Source: CBDCGJ01 sp965216645
GTDB lineage: Bacteria > Pseudomonadota > Alphaproteobacteria > GCA-2731375
Assembly (NCBI GenBank): GCA_965216645.1
Contig: CBDCGJ010000067.1
Coordinates: 28,479 to 92,478, forward strand
Length of the DNA stretch: 64,000 bases
Direction of reading: 5' to 3'
The position numbers and the translations under genes were made by a program. Position 1 is the stretch's first letter. Each line of letters begins with the position of its first letter. Shown here one piece after another: positions 53,423 to 63,487 of this stretch. A model generated the notes under the pieces. It ran no database searches. It had not been told where the DNA came from and saw only the letters and a list, made by a program, of their open reading frames with translations.

Positions 53423-54226
53423 CTACTCGACCACGCTCAAGCCTTCTTCGTAATACCCGATGCCTTCGAACAAGCGGTTGAAGCGGATCCCTTTAGGCCA
53501 GCGCCAGATCTCCCAGATCGCCGCTTTGCCGTTGGTGGAGAAGAAGAATATTTGCGCCCGACCGACCAGGTTTTCCGCCGGCACGTAGCCGACCTGGCGG
53601 AGGAACCGACTATCCGTGCTGTCATCCCGATTGTCGCCCATGGCGAAATAATGGCCCGGCGGCACCACATATTCCTCCGTATTGTCGCCAAAGGAGCGGC
53701 CTTGATCGAGGGTCATATAGGTGACGCCGTTGGGTAGGGTTTCCCGATACATCCGCGCCCGTGTGTAGTGGCCGGAGGCTTGCCGAACCGAGACTTCGCG
53801 GACGAATTCCCGCGTCACCGCCTTGCCATTGACGTGGAGCGCCCCATCCGTCACCTGCAGCTTGTCGCCGGGTAGGCCAATGATACGCTTAATGTAGTCG
53901 GTGGAGTTATCCGTCGGCAGTTTGAAGACCGCGACATCGCCGCGTGCCACCGGATCTTCGAACAGGCGGCCGGTGAAGAGCGGCGGGCTGAACGGCATGG
54001 AATGTTTGGAATAGCCATAGGCAAACTTCGACACGATCACATAATCGCCAGCCAACAGGGTCGGCAGCATGGACCGCGACGGGATGACGAAGGGTTCGTA
54101 AAGCAAGGTCCGCAACACGATGGCGATGGCCACGGCGTAAAAGATCGTCTTCAGGATGTCCCAGACGGATTCCTTGCTCTTCTCCGGTTTGCCCCGGCGC
54201 GCCTCGGCGTCGCTGTCGCTGGCCAT
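53423..54226 (-). CDS. lepB: Signal peptidase I
   Basis: 267 residues. N-terminal membrane helix (about 23-45), catalytic Ser in PSRSMLPTLLAGDYV, catalytic Lys in DYIKRIIGLPGDKL, and box E GDNRDDSTDSR. Removes signal peptides from exported proteins. Follows acpS closely on the same strand, as in related alphaproteobacteria. Confidence 0.95.
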   Translation of the reverse strand: MASDSDAEARRGKPEKSKESVWDILKTIFYAVAIAIVLRTLLYEPFVIPSRSMLPTLLAGDYVIVSKFAYGYSKHSMPFSPPLFTGRLFEDPVARGDVAVFKLPTDNSTDYIKRIIGLPGDKLQVTDGALHVNGKAVTREFVREVSVRQASGHYTRARMYRETLPNGVTYMTLDQGRSFGDNTEEYVVPPGHYFAMGDNRDDSTDSRFLRQVGYVPAENLVGRAQIFFFSTNGKAAIWEIWRWPKGIRFNRLFEGIGYYEEGLSVVE

Positions 54227-54258
54227 GTCGGACAGTTACCTTCGTCTACCTTCGTCGG

Positions 54259-54670
54259 TTACGATTGATCCGGATCCGGCACCGCCGTGATGATCACCAG
54301 CGCTTGGGCGATCGGCGGCTCGTCCGTGATCGTCAGATCGATCTGCGCCTTCATGCCTGCCGGCACCATTTCCTGCAAGCGAATAAATGCATTGCCGGTC
54401 AATTGCATGGTCGGCTTGCCGCCGGGCGCGTTGACCACACCCAGATCGCGCCAGTAAACGCCCTTGCGGAATCCGGTGCCGAGCGCTTTCGAGCATGCCT
54501 CCTTCGCCGCGTATCGTTTGGCGTAGGACGCGGCGCGCAAACGCCGGCGGTCCGGACTTGTTGCGCTCGATCTCGGTGAAACACCGTTGCACAAAGCGGT
54601 CGCCGAAGCGTTCCAGGGTTTTTTCGATCCGTCGAATGTCGATCAGATCGCTGCCGATACCGATGATCAC
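54259..54670 (-). CDS. acpS: Holo-[acyl-carrier-protein] synthase (one frameshift in this sequence)
   Basis: Transfers the phosphopantetheine arm to apo-ACP. First frame from 54670: MIIGIGSDLIDIRRIEKTLE...RCFTEIERNKS. The frame then shifts, and RRRLRAASYAKRYAAKEACS (active-site Glu/Lys helix) through AVPDPDQS follows in the other frame to 54259. Removing one base of the CC at 54552-54553 gives a 136-residue protein of normal size. Essential gene, so a sequencing error is the best explanation. Confidence 0.88.
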
Positions 54671-54701
54671 CGACGCTTTATCCTATGCCTATTTGGTCGA
54701 C

Positions 54702-55461
54702 TTAGGCCGAACGGCTGCCGGCGACGTCGGCGCGGGCTTTGTCCATCAACGCACGCATGCGTTTGATGGCACTATCCAAACCACCGAAGATCGCCTCGCC
54801 CACCAGGAAGTGACCGATATTCAGCTCCATAATACTTTCGATCGCGGCGACCGGCCCGACCGTATCGAAGGTCAGACCATGTCCGGCATGGCATTCGAGG
54901 CCGAGACGTTCCGCCACCGCGGCGCCGGCGACAAGTCGCGCGAGTTCGCGGTCTTGCTCCGCGCCGACAGCCTCGCAATATTTACCTGTATGCAGTTCGA
55001 CAACCGGCGATCCGAGTTCATGGGCCGCGGTCAGTTGCGCCGCGTCGGCGTCGATGAAACAGGATACCCGGCAGCCGGCGGCGCTTAGTTCGTCGACATA
55101 TTTCTTCAGGTGGTTACGCCCGCCGAGCACGTCCAAGCCGCCTTCCGTGGTCAGTTCCTCCCGCTTCTCCGGCACCAGGCAGACCGCGTGCGGGCGATGG
55201 CGCAGAGCGATCTCCAGCATCTCTTCGGTCGCCGCCATCTCGAAATTCAACGGCAGATCGATTTCATTGGTCAGACGGGTGATATCGTCATCGGAAATAT
55301 GGCGCCGGTCCTCCCGCAAATGAGCAGTGATACCGTCCGCGCCGGCCTCCGCCGCCATGCGCGCCGCGCGCACCGGATCCGGAAAATGGCCGCCCCGGGC
55401 ATTCCGGATCGTGGCGACATGATCGATGTTGACACCCAGTCTAAAGTCTTTTCGAAATCAT
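54702..55461 (-). CDS. pdxJ: Pyridoxine 5'-phosphate synthase (start frameshifted in this sequence)
   Basis: Last step of DXP-dependent vitamin B6 synthesis. The body reads LGVNIDHVATIRNARGGHFPDP, DGITAHLREDRRHI, VCLVPEKREELTTEGGLDV and GHGLTFDTVGP. The ATG at 55461 has GGAGGG upstream, but four T (55449-55452, AAAA on the coding strand) break the frame after five codons. Three would give MISKDFRLGVNIDHV and a 252-residue protein. The same correction gives the upstream DUF2062 gene a natural stop, overlapping by about 20 bp. Confidence 0.9.
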
Positions 55462-56119
55462 CTAACCCTCCACCCTTTCGCTTGCGGATGGCCTTGCGCT
55501 TCGCTTTCTCCATACGGCTACGGCGGGTCGCCTGATAGCCGGCTACAAGGTACTTGAGCGGCAGATAGAATACAATCCAGGCCAGTGTACCGGTCGGCAC
55601 GGATCCGACAAGCATGGGCCAAAAAACGTTGACTCCAAGGCTTTTCAACCTGTCGATCGCCTCGCCGGTGGATAGCTCGCTGGCCTCGATAAATCCGCCC
55701 ATAAATTGCAGAAGCTTGCCGAACAGATCCCATAATTCCTCGAAGAACAGCGCCAGCGTCTCGACGGGATCGCCCGCCGCCTCCGTGTCCATACCCAATA
55801 TGGTCGCCCCGACGCTATAGACGAAGGCCCAGATGAAGGGGAACGTCCAAGGATTGCCGACGACGGTACCGATCGCCGCGGCCAGAATGTTGCTACGCGT
55901 AAACCAAGCGCAAAGGCCGCTCAAAATGATATGAAAGCCGACAAACGGCGTGAAGGAGATCGCCGCCCCCAGCGAAACCGCCGGCGATCGAATAGGGCGT
56001 GCCGGGCAACCGCGCCAAGCGATGTCCGATATAGATCGCCGAACGCCGGAAGCCGATGCGGGGCCAAAAGAAATCCCACACGCGCGTCAAGATCGAAAGT
56101 TTTCGCCGACGGCAAACAT
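55441..56119 (-). CDS. DUF2062 membrane protein (several frameshifts in this sequence)
   Basis: Recognisable segments: WDFFWPRIGFRRSAIYIGHR, LARLPGTPYSIAGGFA, SFTPFVGFHIILSGL, NILAAAIGTVVGNPWTFPF, and a basic C-terminus. Three 1-nt changes are needed: a missing base near 56113 (giving MFRRRRKLSIL), one too many in the C run 55966-55970, and one too many in 55449-55452 (giving the stop at 55441). The corrected protein is 225 residues, normal for the family. Function unknown; commonly beside pdxJ. Confidence 0.8.
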
Positions 56120-56171
56120 CACGTTACGACTTCAACGGCTTCATAGACAAATTTGGACAAACTCGATCCCG

Positions 56172-58325
56172 TCAACACTTACCCATCACCCGTTCGACTT
56201 TGGAGATAATCGGCGTCGCCCGTAGCGCGGCGATAATATTGGTTAGGTGTTTGACGTCTGTCACCTCGATATCGATTTGCATTTCGAAAAAATCCCGGCT
56301 CCGCTCGGTAAAGTGCAGATTGGAGATATTGCCCATATTGCTGGCGATCATCGCGGCCACCGCGGAAAGGCTACCGGGCTCGTTCGGGACCACGGTTTTC
56401 AGGCGGCCCACATACATGGCATCGGAATCGAGATCGACATCCCATTGCACATCGACCCAGCGCTCGCTCCTCGTCCGAATAGGATTCCAGGTTCGGACAA
56501 TCGATCGTATGCAGGATCACCCCCTTGCCCTTGCGAATGATGCCGACGATGCGATCGCCCGGCAGCGGGTGGCAGCATTCGCCATAATGCACGGCGACGC
56601 CCGGCTTCAATCCGGTGACGGGAACCGAGTTTTTGTCGCTGCCGACCCGGCGGAGCAGCCGATTGATGGCACCGATGGCGTTGCGCGCGTCCCAGCGCCG
56701 GTCGCCCGGAAAGACGATGCGCAACAGCCGCGCGCCGGTCACTCGCCGCGTCCCAATTCCACATATAGATCGACCACATCGCGTAGATTCAACGCCTTAA
56801 CGGCGTGGTCCAGCGACTCCTCCGAAAACTCCCGGCCCGCGTCGCGGAAGGCCTTCTCCGCCACATTGCGGCCGAGTTGGGCATATTCCTCCCGCTGCTG
56901 ATCGCGGATGAAGGTTCGGATCGCCGCCCGCGCCTTGCCGGTGACGACAAAACTTTCCCAGGCCGCGCTGGGGGTCGCGGTTTTGGATCGCAGCACCTCA
57001 ACTTGATCGCCATTGCGCAGCACGGTGCGGAGGGGTACGACCTTTTGATTGACCTTCGCGCCGACCATGGTGTTGCCGACATCCGTATGGACGGCATAGG
57101 CGAAGTCGACCGGCGACGCGCCGCGCGGCATGCTGATCACGTCGCCTTTCGGGGTGAAGCAAAACACCTGGTCGGTGAACATTTCGAGCTTGCTATGCTC
57201 GAGAAATTCTTCCGGCGAATGGGCGCTGTCCAGGGATCTCCCGAAGTCCCTGCAGCCAACGGTAACGCCGCCCGTCGGCCGGATCGATGCCCTGTTTATA
57301 GGTCCAGTGCGCCGCCACCCCCTGCTCCGCCACCGCGTGCATCTCGCGGGAGCGAATCTGAATTTCGATGCGCCGGTTGCCCGGACCGATCACCGCCGTG
57401 TGGATCGATTGATACCCGTTGCGTTTCGGCGTGGAGATATAGTCTTTGAAGCGGCCCGGCACCATGCGGGTAGCGGCCATGCACGACGCCCAGCGTCTGA
57501 TAACATGTAGGCACGTCCGCCACGATCAAGCGGAAGGCGACAATATCCATCAACTGCTCAAAGGAAATGTTCTCGCGCTCCATCTTGCGCCAGATCGAGT
57601 AGGGCTTTTTTGCGCCGCCCGGTAATTTCCGCCTGGATCCCCTCGGCCACCACTGTGGCCTGCAGCTCGTCGATCACCCTCGTCGATCAAACTTTCGCCG
57701 TCGGCGGCCAGATAATCAATCCGCCGGATCACCGATTTACGCGCGTCGGGATTGAGCTCCCGAAAGGAAATGTCTTCCAGCTCTTCCTTGACGTCGTGCA
57801 TGCCCAAACGACGGCAAGCGGGGCATAGATTTCCATGGTTTCGGCGGCGATGCGGCGGCGTTTCTCGGGCTTCTTCAAAAAGTGGATCGTCCGCATATTG
57901 TGCAAGCGGTCGGCCAATTTGACCAACAACACCCGGATATCGTCGGACATGGCCAACAGCAATTTGCGGAAATTTCAGCCTGTTTGATTGGCCTCCGACC
58001 GTACTTCCAGTTGCGATAGCTTGGTGACACCGTCGACAAGCTTGCCGACCCGTTCGCCGAACATATTCTCGATCTGGTCGAGGGTCGCGACCGTATCCTC
58101 GATCGTGTCGTGAAGGAGCGCCGTCGCGATGGTTTCGCTGTCGAGCTTATAGTCGGTCAGGATCGCCGCGACTTCCAGCGGATGGGAGAAATACGGATCG
58201 CCCGACGCCCGGGTCTGCGTGCCATGCGCCTTCATGGAAAATACATAGGCGCGGTTCAGCATCGCCTCATCGGCGTTGGGATCGTAGGATCGGACTTTTT
58301 CCAGAAGCTCGAACTGGCGGATCAT
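56172..58325 (-). CDS. RelA/SpoT-family (p)ppGpp synthetase/hydrolase (about nine indels in this sequence)
   Basis: All parts are present in order across different frames: HD hydrolase (HGTQTRASGDPYFSHPLEVA, LLHDTIEDT), VKLADRLHNMRT, synthetase (MDIVAFRLIVADVPTCYQTL; STPKRNGYQSIHTAVIG; EIQIRSREMHAVAEQGVAAH), TGS (FCFTPKGDVISMPRGASPVDFAYAVH), and ACT (SNMGNISNLHFTER). Compared with the expected frame I infer six single-base insertions or losses, a compensating pair near 57971-57983, and a 4-bp duplication near 56457. Corrected length is about 715 residues, normal for Rsh. Follows rpoZ as in relatives. Confidence 0.88.
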
Positions 58326-58437
58326 GATGTCGTGACGCTATCCGCCCGACGATGGACGGCAAAAAATTATCCAAACTCGATAATTTGCACGATATCGGTG
58401 AATGAACAACCGTTTAGGCGCCGATTTGACATGAATA

Positions 58438-58465
58438 AGGCCGGCCCCGCGAACGCAGCCGGCCT
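58438..58465 (-). terminator. Possible terminator/attenuator between rpoZ and rsh
   Basis: 8-bp GC-rich stem AGGCCGGC / GCCGGCCT (58438-58445 with 58458-58465), 12-nt loop, 32 bp past the rpoZ stop. On the minus strand it is followed by TTATTCAT, a weak U-tract. It could end part of the rpoZ transcripts. Confidence 0.45.
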
Positions 58466-58496
58466 GTTTAGGAAATAATTTCCGTAAACGCCGCGG

Positions 58497-58844
58497 TCAA
58501 GCGCCGCCTGTCGGCGACGATTTTCCACCAGCTTCCACCGCGTCCGGATCGACATCGTCGGAAAACACATGGTTGAGCATTTGCGCTTCCATATTGTCCT
58601 CTTCCGGCTCGTCGACCTCGACATGGCGCTGCATGCCCTTGATCACTTCCTCACGCATTTCGTCCGGCGTTATGGTGCCGCCGGCGATTTCGCGAAGCGC
58701 GACAACCGGGTGTTTGTCGCGATCCTCTTCCACCGTCATTTCTTCGCCGGCGGAAATTTGCCGCGCCCGGTTCGCCGACATCAGCACCAAATCGAAACGA
58801 TTCGGCACTTTTGTCACGCAATCTTCAACAGTTACTCGCGCCAT
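58497..58844 (-). CDS. rpoZ: RNA polymerase omega subunit
   Basis: 115 residues from the ATG at 58844 (MARVTVEDCVTKVPNRFDLV); upstream in-frame sequence is unrelated. Omega signature NRFDLVLMSANRARQISAG and HPVVALREIAGGTI. The acidic C-terminal extension (VEVDEPEEDNMEAQ) is as seen in alphaproteobacteria. First gene of the rpoZ-rsh cluster. Confidence 0.95.
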   Translation of the reverse strand: MARVTVEDCVTKVPNRFDLVLMSANRARQISAGEEMTVEEDRDKHPVVALREIAGGTITPDEMREEVIKGMQRHVEVDEPEEDNMEAQMLNHVFSDDVDPDAVEAGGKSSPTGGA

Positions 58845-59175
58845 AGGAATGGACTCCAATTTCAGGGAATTTCCGCATACATAGTCCCGATACGATGCAA
58901 AAGCAAGCACTTAGTCTATATTTGGGGTTTCTAAAACATTCACAAAATTGTCGGAGAAAACCGCTTCATCAGCACTGGATTCGAAAATTTCCCCGTTCCC
59001 ATATGGATTGTTCATCTTTATGCTTGTATTTTGTTTGTATACATCATAATTTCAATAAAGGCGTCATTTTGACGCATAACAGTAATCCAAGAAACTCACG
59101 TGATCTGCACATCTCAGCCAGACACACGCCGATTACATAGAAGTTGGGTTTTTTGCAGTTAGAAGGAATTTGGTT
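58845..59175. other. Divergent intergenic region rpoZ / NYN gene
   Basis: 331 bp with an AT-rich core (about 58900-59160). Promoters for rpoZ and for the NYN gene should lie here. AGAAGGAA precedes the NYN start. No operator-like repeat identified. Confidence 0.5.
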
Positions 59176-59761
59176 ATGTTTTACCCGCACGAACGCTTGG
59201 CTCTCTTCATCGATGGATCGAACCTATACGCGGCAGCGCGCGCGCTCGGCTTCGATATTGATTACAAGCGTCTGCTCTCGCTGTTTGCCGAGAAAGGGAC
59301 TCTGGTCCGGGCGATCTACTACACGGCCTTGATCGAGGAGCAAGAGTATTCGCCGATCCGGCCGCTCGTCGACTGGCTCGATTACAACGGCTATACCATG
59401 GTGACCAAACCGGCGAAGGAGTTCACCGACGCCAGCGGTCGGCGGAAGATCAAAGGCAACATGGATATCGAAATCGCCGTGGACGTCATGGAGATGGCCG
59501 ATACCCTGGACCATATCATCCTGTTCTCGGGCGATGGCGACTTCCGGTCTCTGGTCGAAGCGATACAACGCCGCGGCAAGCGCGTCACTGTGGTTTCGAC
59601 CGTGAAATCGACCCCGCCGATGGCCGCGGACGAGCTGCGCCGGCAAGCCGACTCGTTCATCGGAGCTGCAATCCCTCATCGACGACATCGGTCGACGCAA
59701 CGTGCCGCACCACGATCGCGAAGATCGCGTCGGCATCGAACGGGAGCGGCAGTCCGCCTAA
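59176..59761 (+). CDS. NYN-domain (LabA/DUF88) protein, frameshifted near the 3' end
   Basis: PIN-like NYN domain: ALFIDGSNLYAAARALG (acidic metal ligand), KGNMDIEIAVDVMEMAD, LFSGDGDFRSLVEAIQRRG (Asp ligands) and STVKSTPPMAADELRRQAD. Possibly an RNase. The frame breaks at 59662-59663 (GG); with one G the sequence reads SFIELQSLIDDIGRRNV...ERQSA and stops at 59761, giving 194 residues, the usual length. Without correction the frame runs on to 59862 across the next start. ATG at 59176 after AGAAGGAA. Confidence 0.87.
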
Positions 59762-59767
59762 CCCTAT

Positions 59768-60406
59768 ATGTCCCATCCGTTTCCGGGGGCGGACTGCACG
59801 TTATGCCCCCGGCTGGCTACCTTCCGCGACGACCTGAGGGCCGAGCATCCGGACTGGTTTAATTCGCCAGTACCGGGTTTCGGCGATATGGATGCGCGCC
59901 TTCTCGTGATCGGCCTGGCGCCGGGGATGAAGGGAGCGAACCGGACGGGACGTCCCTTCACCGGCGATTTCGCCGGCGATCTCCTTTACGCCACGTTGTT
60001 AAGACACGGCTTTGCGGTCGGCGACTACGACAAGCGGGCCGACGATGGGCTGCGATTGACGGATTGCCGCATCACCAACGCGGTGAAATGCCTGCCGCCG
60101 CAGAACAAACCGGTTGGGGCGGAAATCAACGCGTGCCGCCCCTTCTTGCTGGCGGAAATCGACGCGATGGCAAACCTGCGGGCGATCCTGCTGCTCGGAC
60201 GCATCGCCCATGACAGCGTGGTCCGGGGCCTGGGGCTGCGGCTGAAGGATTACCCGTTCCGCCATGGCGCCGTGCAGACGATCTCGCCGCGGCTGAAGCT
60301 CGTCGACAGCTATCATTGCTCGCGCTACAACACCAATACGGGACGCCTCACGGAAGCGATGTTCGACGAGGTTTTCGCCACCATCCGCCGCGAGATCTCA
60401 GAATAA
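59768..60406 (+). CDS. Uracil-DNA glycosylase, family 5 (UDGb-like)
   Basis: 212 residues. Iron-sulfur ligands include CTLCPRLA near the N-terminus; motif A VIGLAPGMKGANRTGRPFTGD is the family-5 signature; motif B in SYHCSRYNTNTGRL. Removes uracil and deaminated purines from DNA. Starts 6 bp after the corrected NYN stop, so probably in one operon with it. Confidence 0.88.
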   Translation: MSHPFPGADCTLCPRLATFRDDLRAEHPDWFNSPVPGFGDMDARLLVIGLAPGMKGANRTGRPFTGDFAGDLLYATLLRHGFAVGDYDKRADDGLRLTDCRITNAVKCLPPQNKPVGAEINACRPFLLAEIDAMANLRAILLLGRIAHDSVVRGLGLRLKDYPFRHGAVQTISPRLKLVDSYHCSRYNTNTGRLTEAMFDEVFATIRREISE

Positions 60407-60432
60407 CCGAGCTTGTGGAATAACGATTGGTG

Positions 60433-61332
60433 CTATTGCGCCAATTCGATCCGCGTCGCCGTGTAGCCTTGCTGGCGCAGCAAATTGACCAACCCCAGTT
60501 CTCCCGGCAGATGCAGCGCGCCGACGGCGATAAATACCCGACCCTCAGGCAGGAAATCCGCCGCCACGCGGGCCATTTGCCGGTTTCGATCGTTGAGCAG
60601 TTTTTGCTTGAAAAGGTCGGCGAAAGCCTGCCCTTCCGGGTCCAACTGGGTCTCCATCAATGCGTAAATCGCGCTCAGATCGCCCTTCAAATAATTAGCG
60701 ATCATGTCGCGCATCAGCGTTTGCTGCCGATCGGCGAGACGCACGGTGCTCGAAAGCAAACGAACCTGATCCTCGAGCGCCATGGTATCGAAAACGTCGA
60801 GTTGACCGTCGATGGTTTCGAAGGCGTTCAAGCCGCCACCTAAGCTGGCTGCTATCTGCTGAAGCTTCAAGTCCAATGGCACCCCACCCTGCGCCATTTG
60901 CGCGAGTTGCTCGGGGGTCAAGGCGAAAACCAACACCAGGGCCCATGGTTTGAACCGCCGGACTTGTGCTTCCGGTAGACCGTAGCGGCGGGCGTAGGCA
61001 ACCGTATTCGCGAACAATTTGGGCGGTAGAATGTTCTGGAGGTTTTGGCTAGGCGGCAATGCCATGCGCACCGCCACGCGCCGATCCGTATCCGCATCAT
61101 GAACCAGTTCGAAAATGAACTGCCGCGATTGCCGCATCGCCTCCTCGACCGCCGGCGGCAAATCCGTCACGCGCGGGTCCGGGATATGAATGGTCCCGAA
61201 CAGATAGGACGGCGGCAGCCCCGCCTTGTCCAGACGCCAGAACCGGCCCTGCCCGTTCAACAGGTCTTGGCTCAGCGCCGGCGCGACGAAAAAGCAAATC
61301 AGACCGAGCAGCAGTAGAAACCGAGTTTTCAA
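60433..61332 (-). CDS. TraB/GumN-family protein, paralogue 1
   Basis: 299 residues with a signal peptide (MKTRFLLLLGLICFFVAPAL). Family fold with N-terminal SYLFGTIHIPD (GTxH) and C-terminal FIAVGALHLPGELGLVNLL (second His motif), both complete. Related TIKI/TraB proteins are metalloproteases; bacterial roles are poorly known. Convergent with the UDG. First (leftmost) of four tandem paralogues, presumably secreted to the periplasm. Confidence 0.87.
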   Translation of the reverse strand: MKTRFLLLLGLICFFVAPALSQDLLNGQGRFWRLDKAGLPPSYLFGTIHIPDPRVTDLPPAVEEAMRQSRQFIFELVHDADTDRRVAVRMALPPSQNLQNILPPKLFANTVAYARRYGLPEAQVRRFKPWALVLVFALTPEQLAQMAQGGVPLDLKLQQIAASLGGGLNAFETIDGQLDVFDTMALEDQVRLLSSTVRLADRQQTLMRDMIANYLKGDLSAIYALMETQLDPEGQAFADLFKQKLLNDRNRQMARVAADFLPEGRVFIAVGALHLPGELGLVNLLRQQGYTATRIELAQ

Positions 61333-61357
61333 GACAGTCCGCGCTCCAATTGGGGTT

Positions 61358-62300
61358 CTAGTAAACCGGCGTCAGTTTGTAACCGGCCTGTTCGAACATT
61401 TCCAGCATGCCCCCTTTGCCGGGCAAATGCGCCAGACCGACCGCGATAAACACGAAACCACCGTTCGCCATTAACGGCAGCGCCCTGTCGACCATGCGGC
61501 GGTTGCGTTCGACCAGAAACTCGTCGTTGATGATCTTATTGCCCTCGTCCGAAACCTCGTCATACCAGTTATCGGCCATTATGGCGTTCACGTCGCGATC
61601 CAGATAGTCGAGGATGAATTGCTCGAATTTGTCGTCTTCCTCGTCCTCGGATTCCATCAATTCAACAATATATTTCGCTATCGCGATCTGGTCCGCTTCG
61701 GAGATTTTTTCGAAGGCTTGAAGACGCTCATGCTCTTCGCCCTCAAGCGGCTCCAACGCCATGCCATAGCGGCTGGCGACATTTTGCAAATGCGTATCCA
61801 GCACGGGTCGCATGTCGTCGGCTTCCTGCTGGCTAATATCCTTCAGCGTGAGAATCCATATCAGCGCCCATGGCTTGGTCACTGACAGCAAATAACTGTG
61901 AATGCCGTTTACGCCGGCCAATCGCTTTGACCCGTTGCCACATTTCGTCGCCAATCACCAGCCGCAGCGACCTACCGTCGGTAAAGAAATAGGGGTGCGT
62001 GGATTCACCGCCACCAAAGGTTTTGCCGACGGTTATGATCTCGAATGCCGCTGTCGTGGACCCTTTCAGGGCTTTCAAGATCGGCTCGGGCACGTCCAGA
62101 ATTCTGTCATCGTTGATATGGACAGTGCCTAAAAGATAGTTGTCTTTCGATCCTTCCTTGTCCAACTTCCAAAGGATGGCATCGCTGTAAATGAGTTTCT
62201 TGTCTTCTTCGCCTTCCTCGGCAATGCTGGAAAGGGGAACAAAGGCTAATACCCCAAGTAAAACCGCCAGAACAGCTACGGTTCTTTTCAACGCTGTCAT
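61358..62300 (-). CDS. TraB/GumN-family protein, paralogue 2 (one frameshift in this sequence)
   Basis: Signal peptide from the ATG at 62300 (MTALKRTVAVLAVLLGVLAF), NYLLGTVHINDDR (first motif intact), frame break at the CC 61918-61919, then NGIHSYLLSVTKPWALIWIL and VGLAHLPGKGGMLEMF (second motif intact). With one base fewer it is a 313-residue protein. Adjacent genes on both sides are paralogues in the same direction. Confidence 0.83.
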
Positions 62301-62360
62301 CGTCTGCAATCCGATTGTTGCGGGCAACTCAATTTAGTCGCCCCGTCTAAAATAGGCGTG

Positions 62361-63387
62361 TCAATAAATTGGCGTTACTTTGAATTCCGCGTCTTTTAAC
62401 TGCTGGACCAAGCCTTGCGTGCCATAGAGATGCACCATATCGACAACGATGAACAATGCGCCGTCATCATCCGGCGAATTCAACATCGGCTCCGCGGTGT
62501 TGATGAGACGACGATTGGCTAACTTCAAAAACTTGTCGCGAAAGATACGAGACCCGGATTTGGAGAGCCGGCTCCACGGCTCCAACTCGCATACGCCTTT
62601 AATGTTTTTGTCTAAATATCTGGCAGCCCGGGAGTCTTTCTTATCTTCCGTTTTCGCCCGGCGTTTGTTTGTCAGCTTCCTCAAATCGTCGACAGCGTAT
62701 TGAACCAATGCGTTTTGATCTTCCGTGGACAAACGATCCAACGCAAGCAGCGGTTTATAAGGTCTGTCCTCCAAGGTCTCGATGTAAAGGTTGGCTTCCT
62801 CGGCTTCCTTCAATAGATGTTCATGTATGATGGGGAAGCGCGTATTCGCCAGCCTTGGCGATTTCTTCAATTGGCGTTTACTGCTGGCTTGCAGATAAAG
62901 AACCCGTGCCAAGGCCCAGGGCTTCATGACAAACAGCATATTTTTGGTAATACCGCGTGGTTCGCCGATCTCCAGCGCGGCATTCCAAAGATCTTCGTTA
63001 AGTAGGAGACGCGCCGATTGGCCATCGCGAAAAACATAGTGATGATACCTGCCCGAGAAAATCTCGCGCTTTGTCATTACCACCCGAACCGGCCGCGTCC
63101 GAAATGCAATTGTGTTACTTTCCTTGAACGCGTCGAGCACGGGTTGCGGTAGTTTCAACAAACGCTTATCGTCCGAGGCTATCGTGCCGAACAGGTAGCT
63201 TGCCGAAGCGCCCTCTTTCTCGACTTTCCACAAAATCCCGTCCGCGTTCGTTAGGTTTTTTGGCGATCCGCAATAGGCCCCTTTCGCCTCGTCGGCCGAT
63301 TGCGCTAGTGAACGGCGACAACGCCACAATCAAACAAACGGCGGCACGCTGAAATTTTCCGGTCAATGGCAAGATACGATCAAACAT
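62361..63387 (-). CDS. TraB/GumN-family protein, paralogue 3 (one frameshift; first His motif lost)
   Basis: Signal peptide from the ATG at 63387 (MFDRILPLTGKFQRAAVCLI), frame break near 63300, then ADGILWKVEKEGASASYLFG. The first motif reads GTIASDDKR: Ser where paralogues 1 and 2 have His. The second motif DMVHLYGTQGL keeps His but not the preceding Gly. Corrected length 341 residues. Loss of a putative ligand suggests a non-catalytic member. Confidence 0.8.
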
Positions 63388-63487
63388 GACTTTACATACC
63401 ACCTAAGCGATTAGGTTAACAGGTGTCATGGTGGATTATGATCCGTCTCACCGGTCACGGCAAGTAATCGCGAAATCAAACGGCAAT

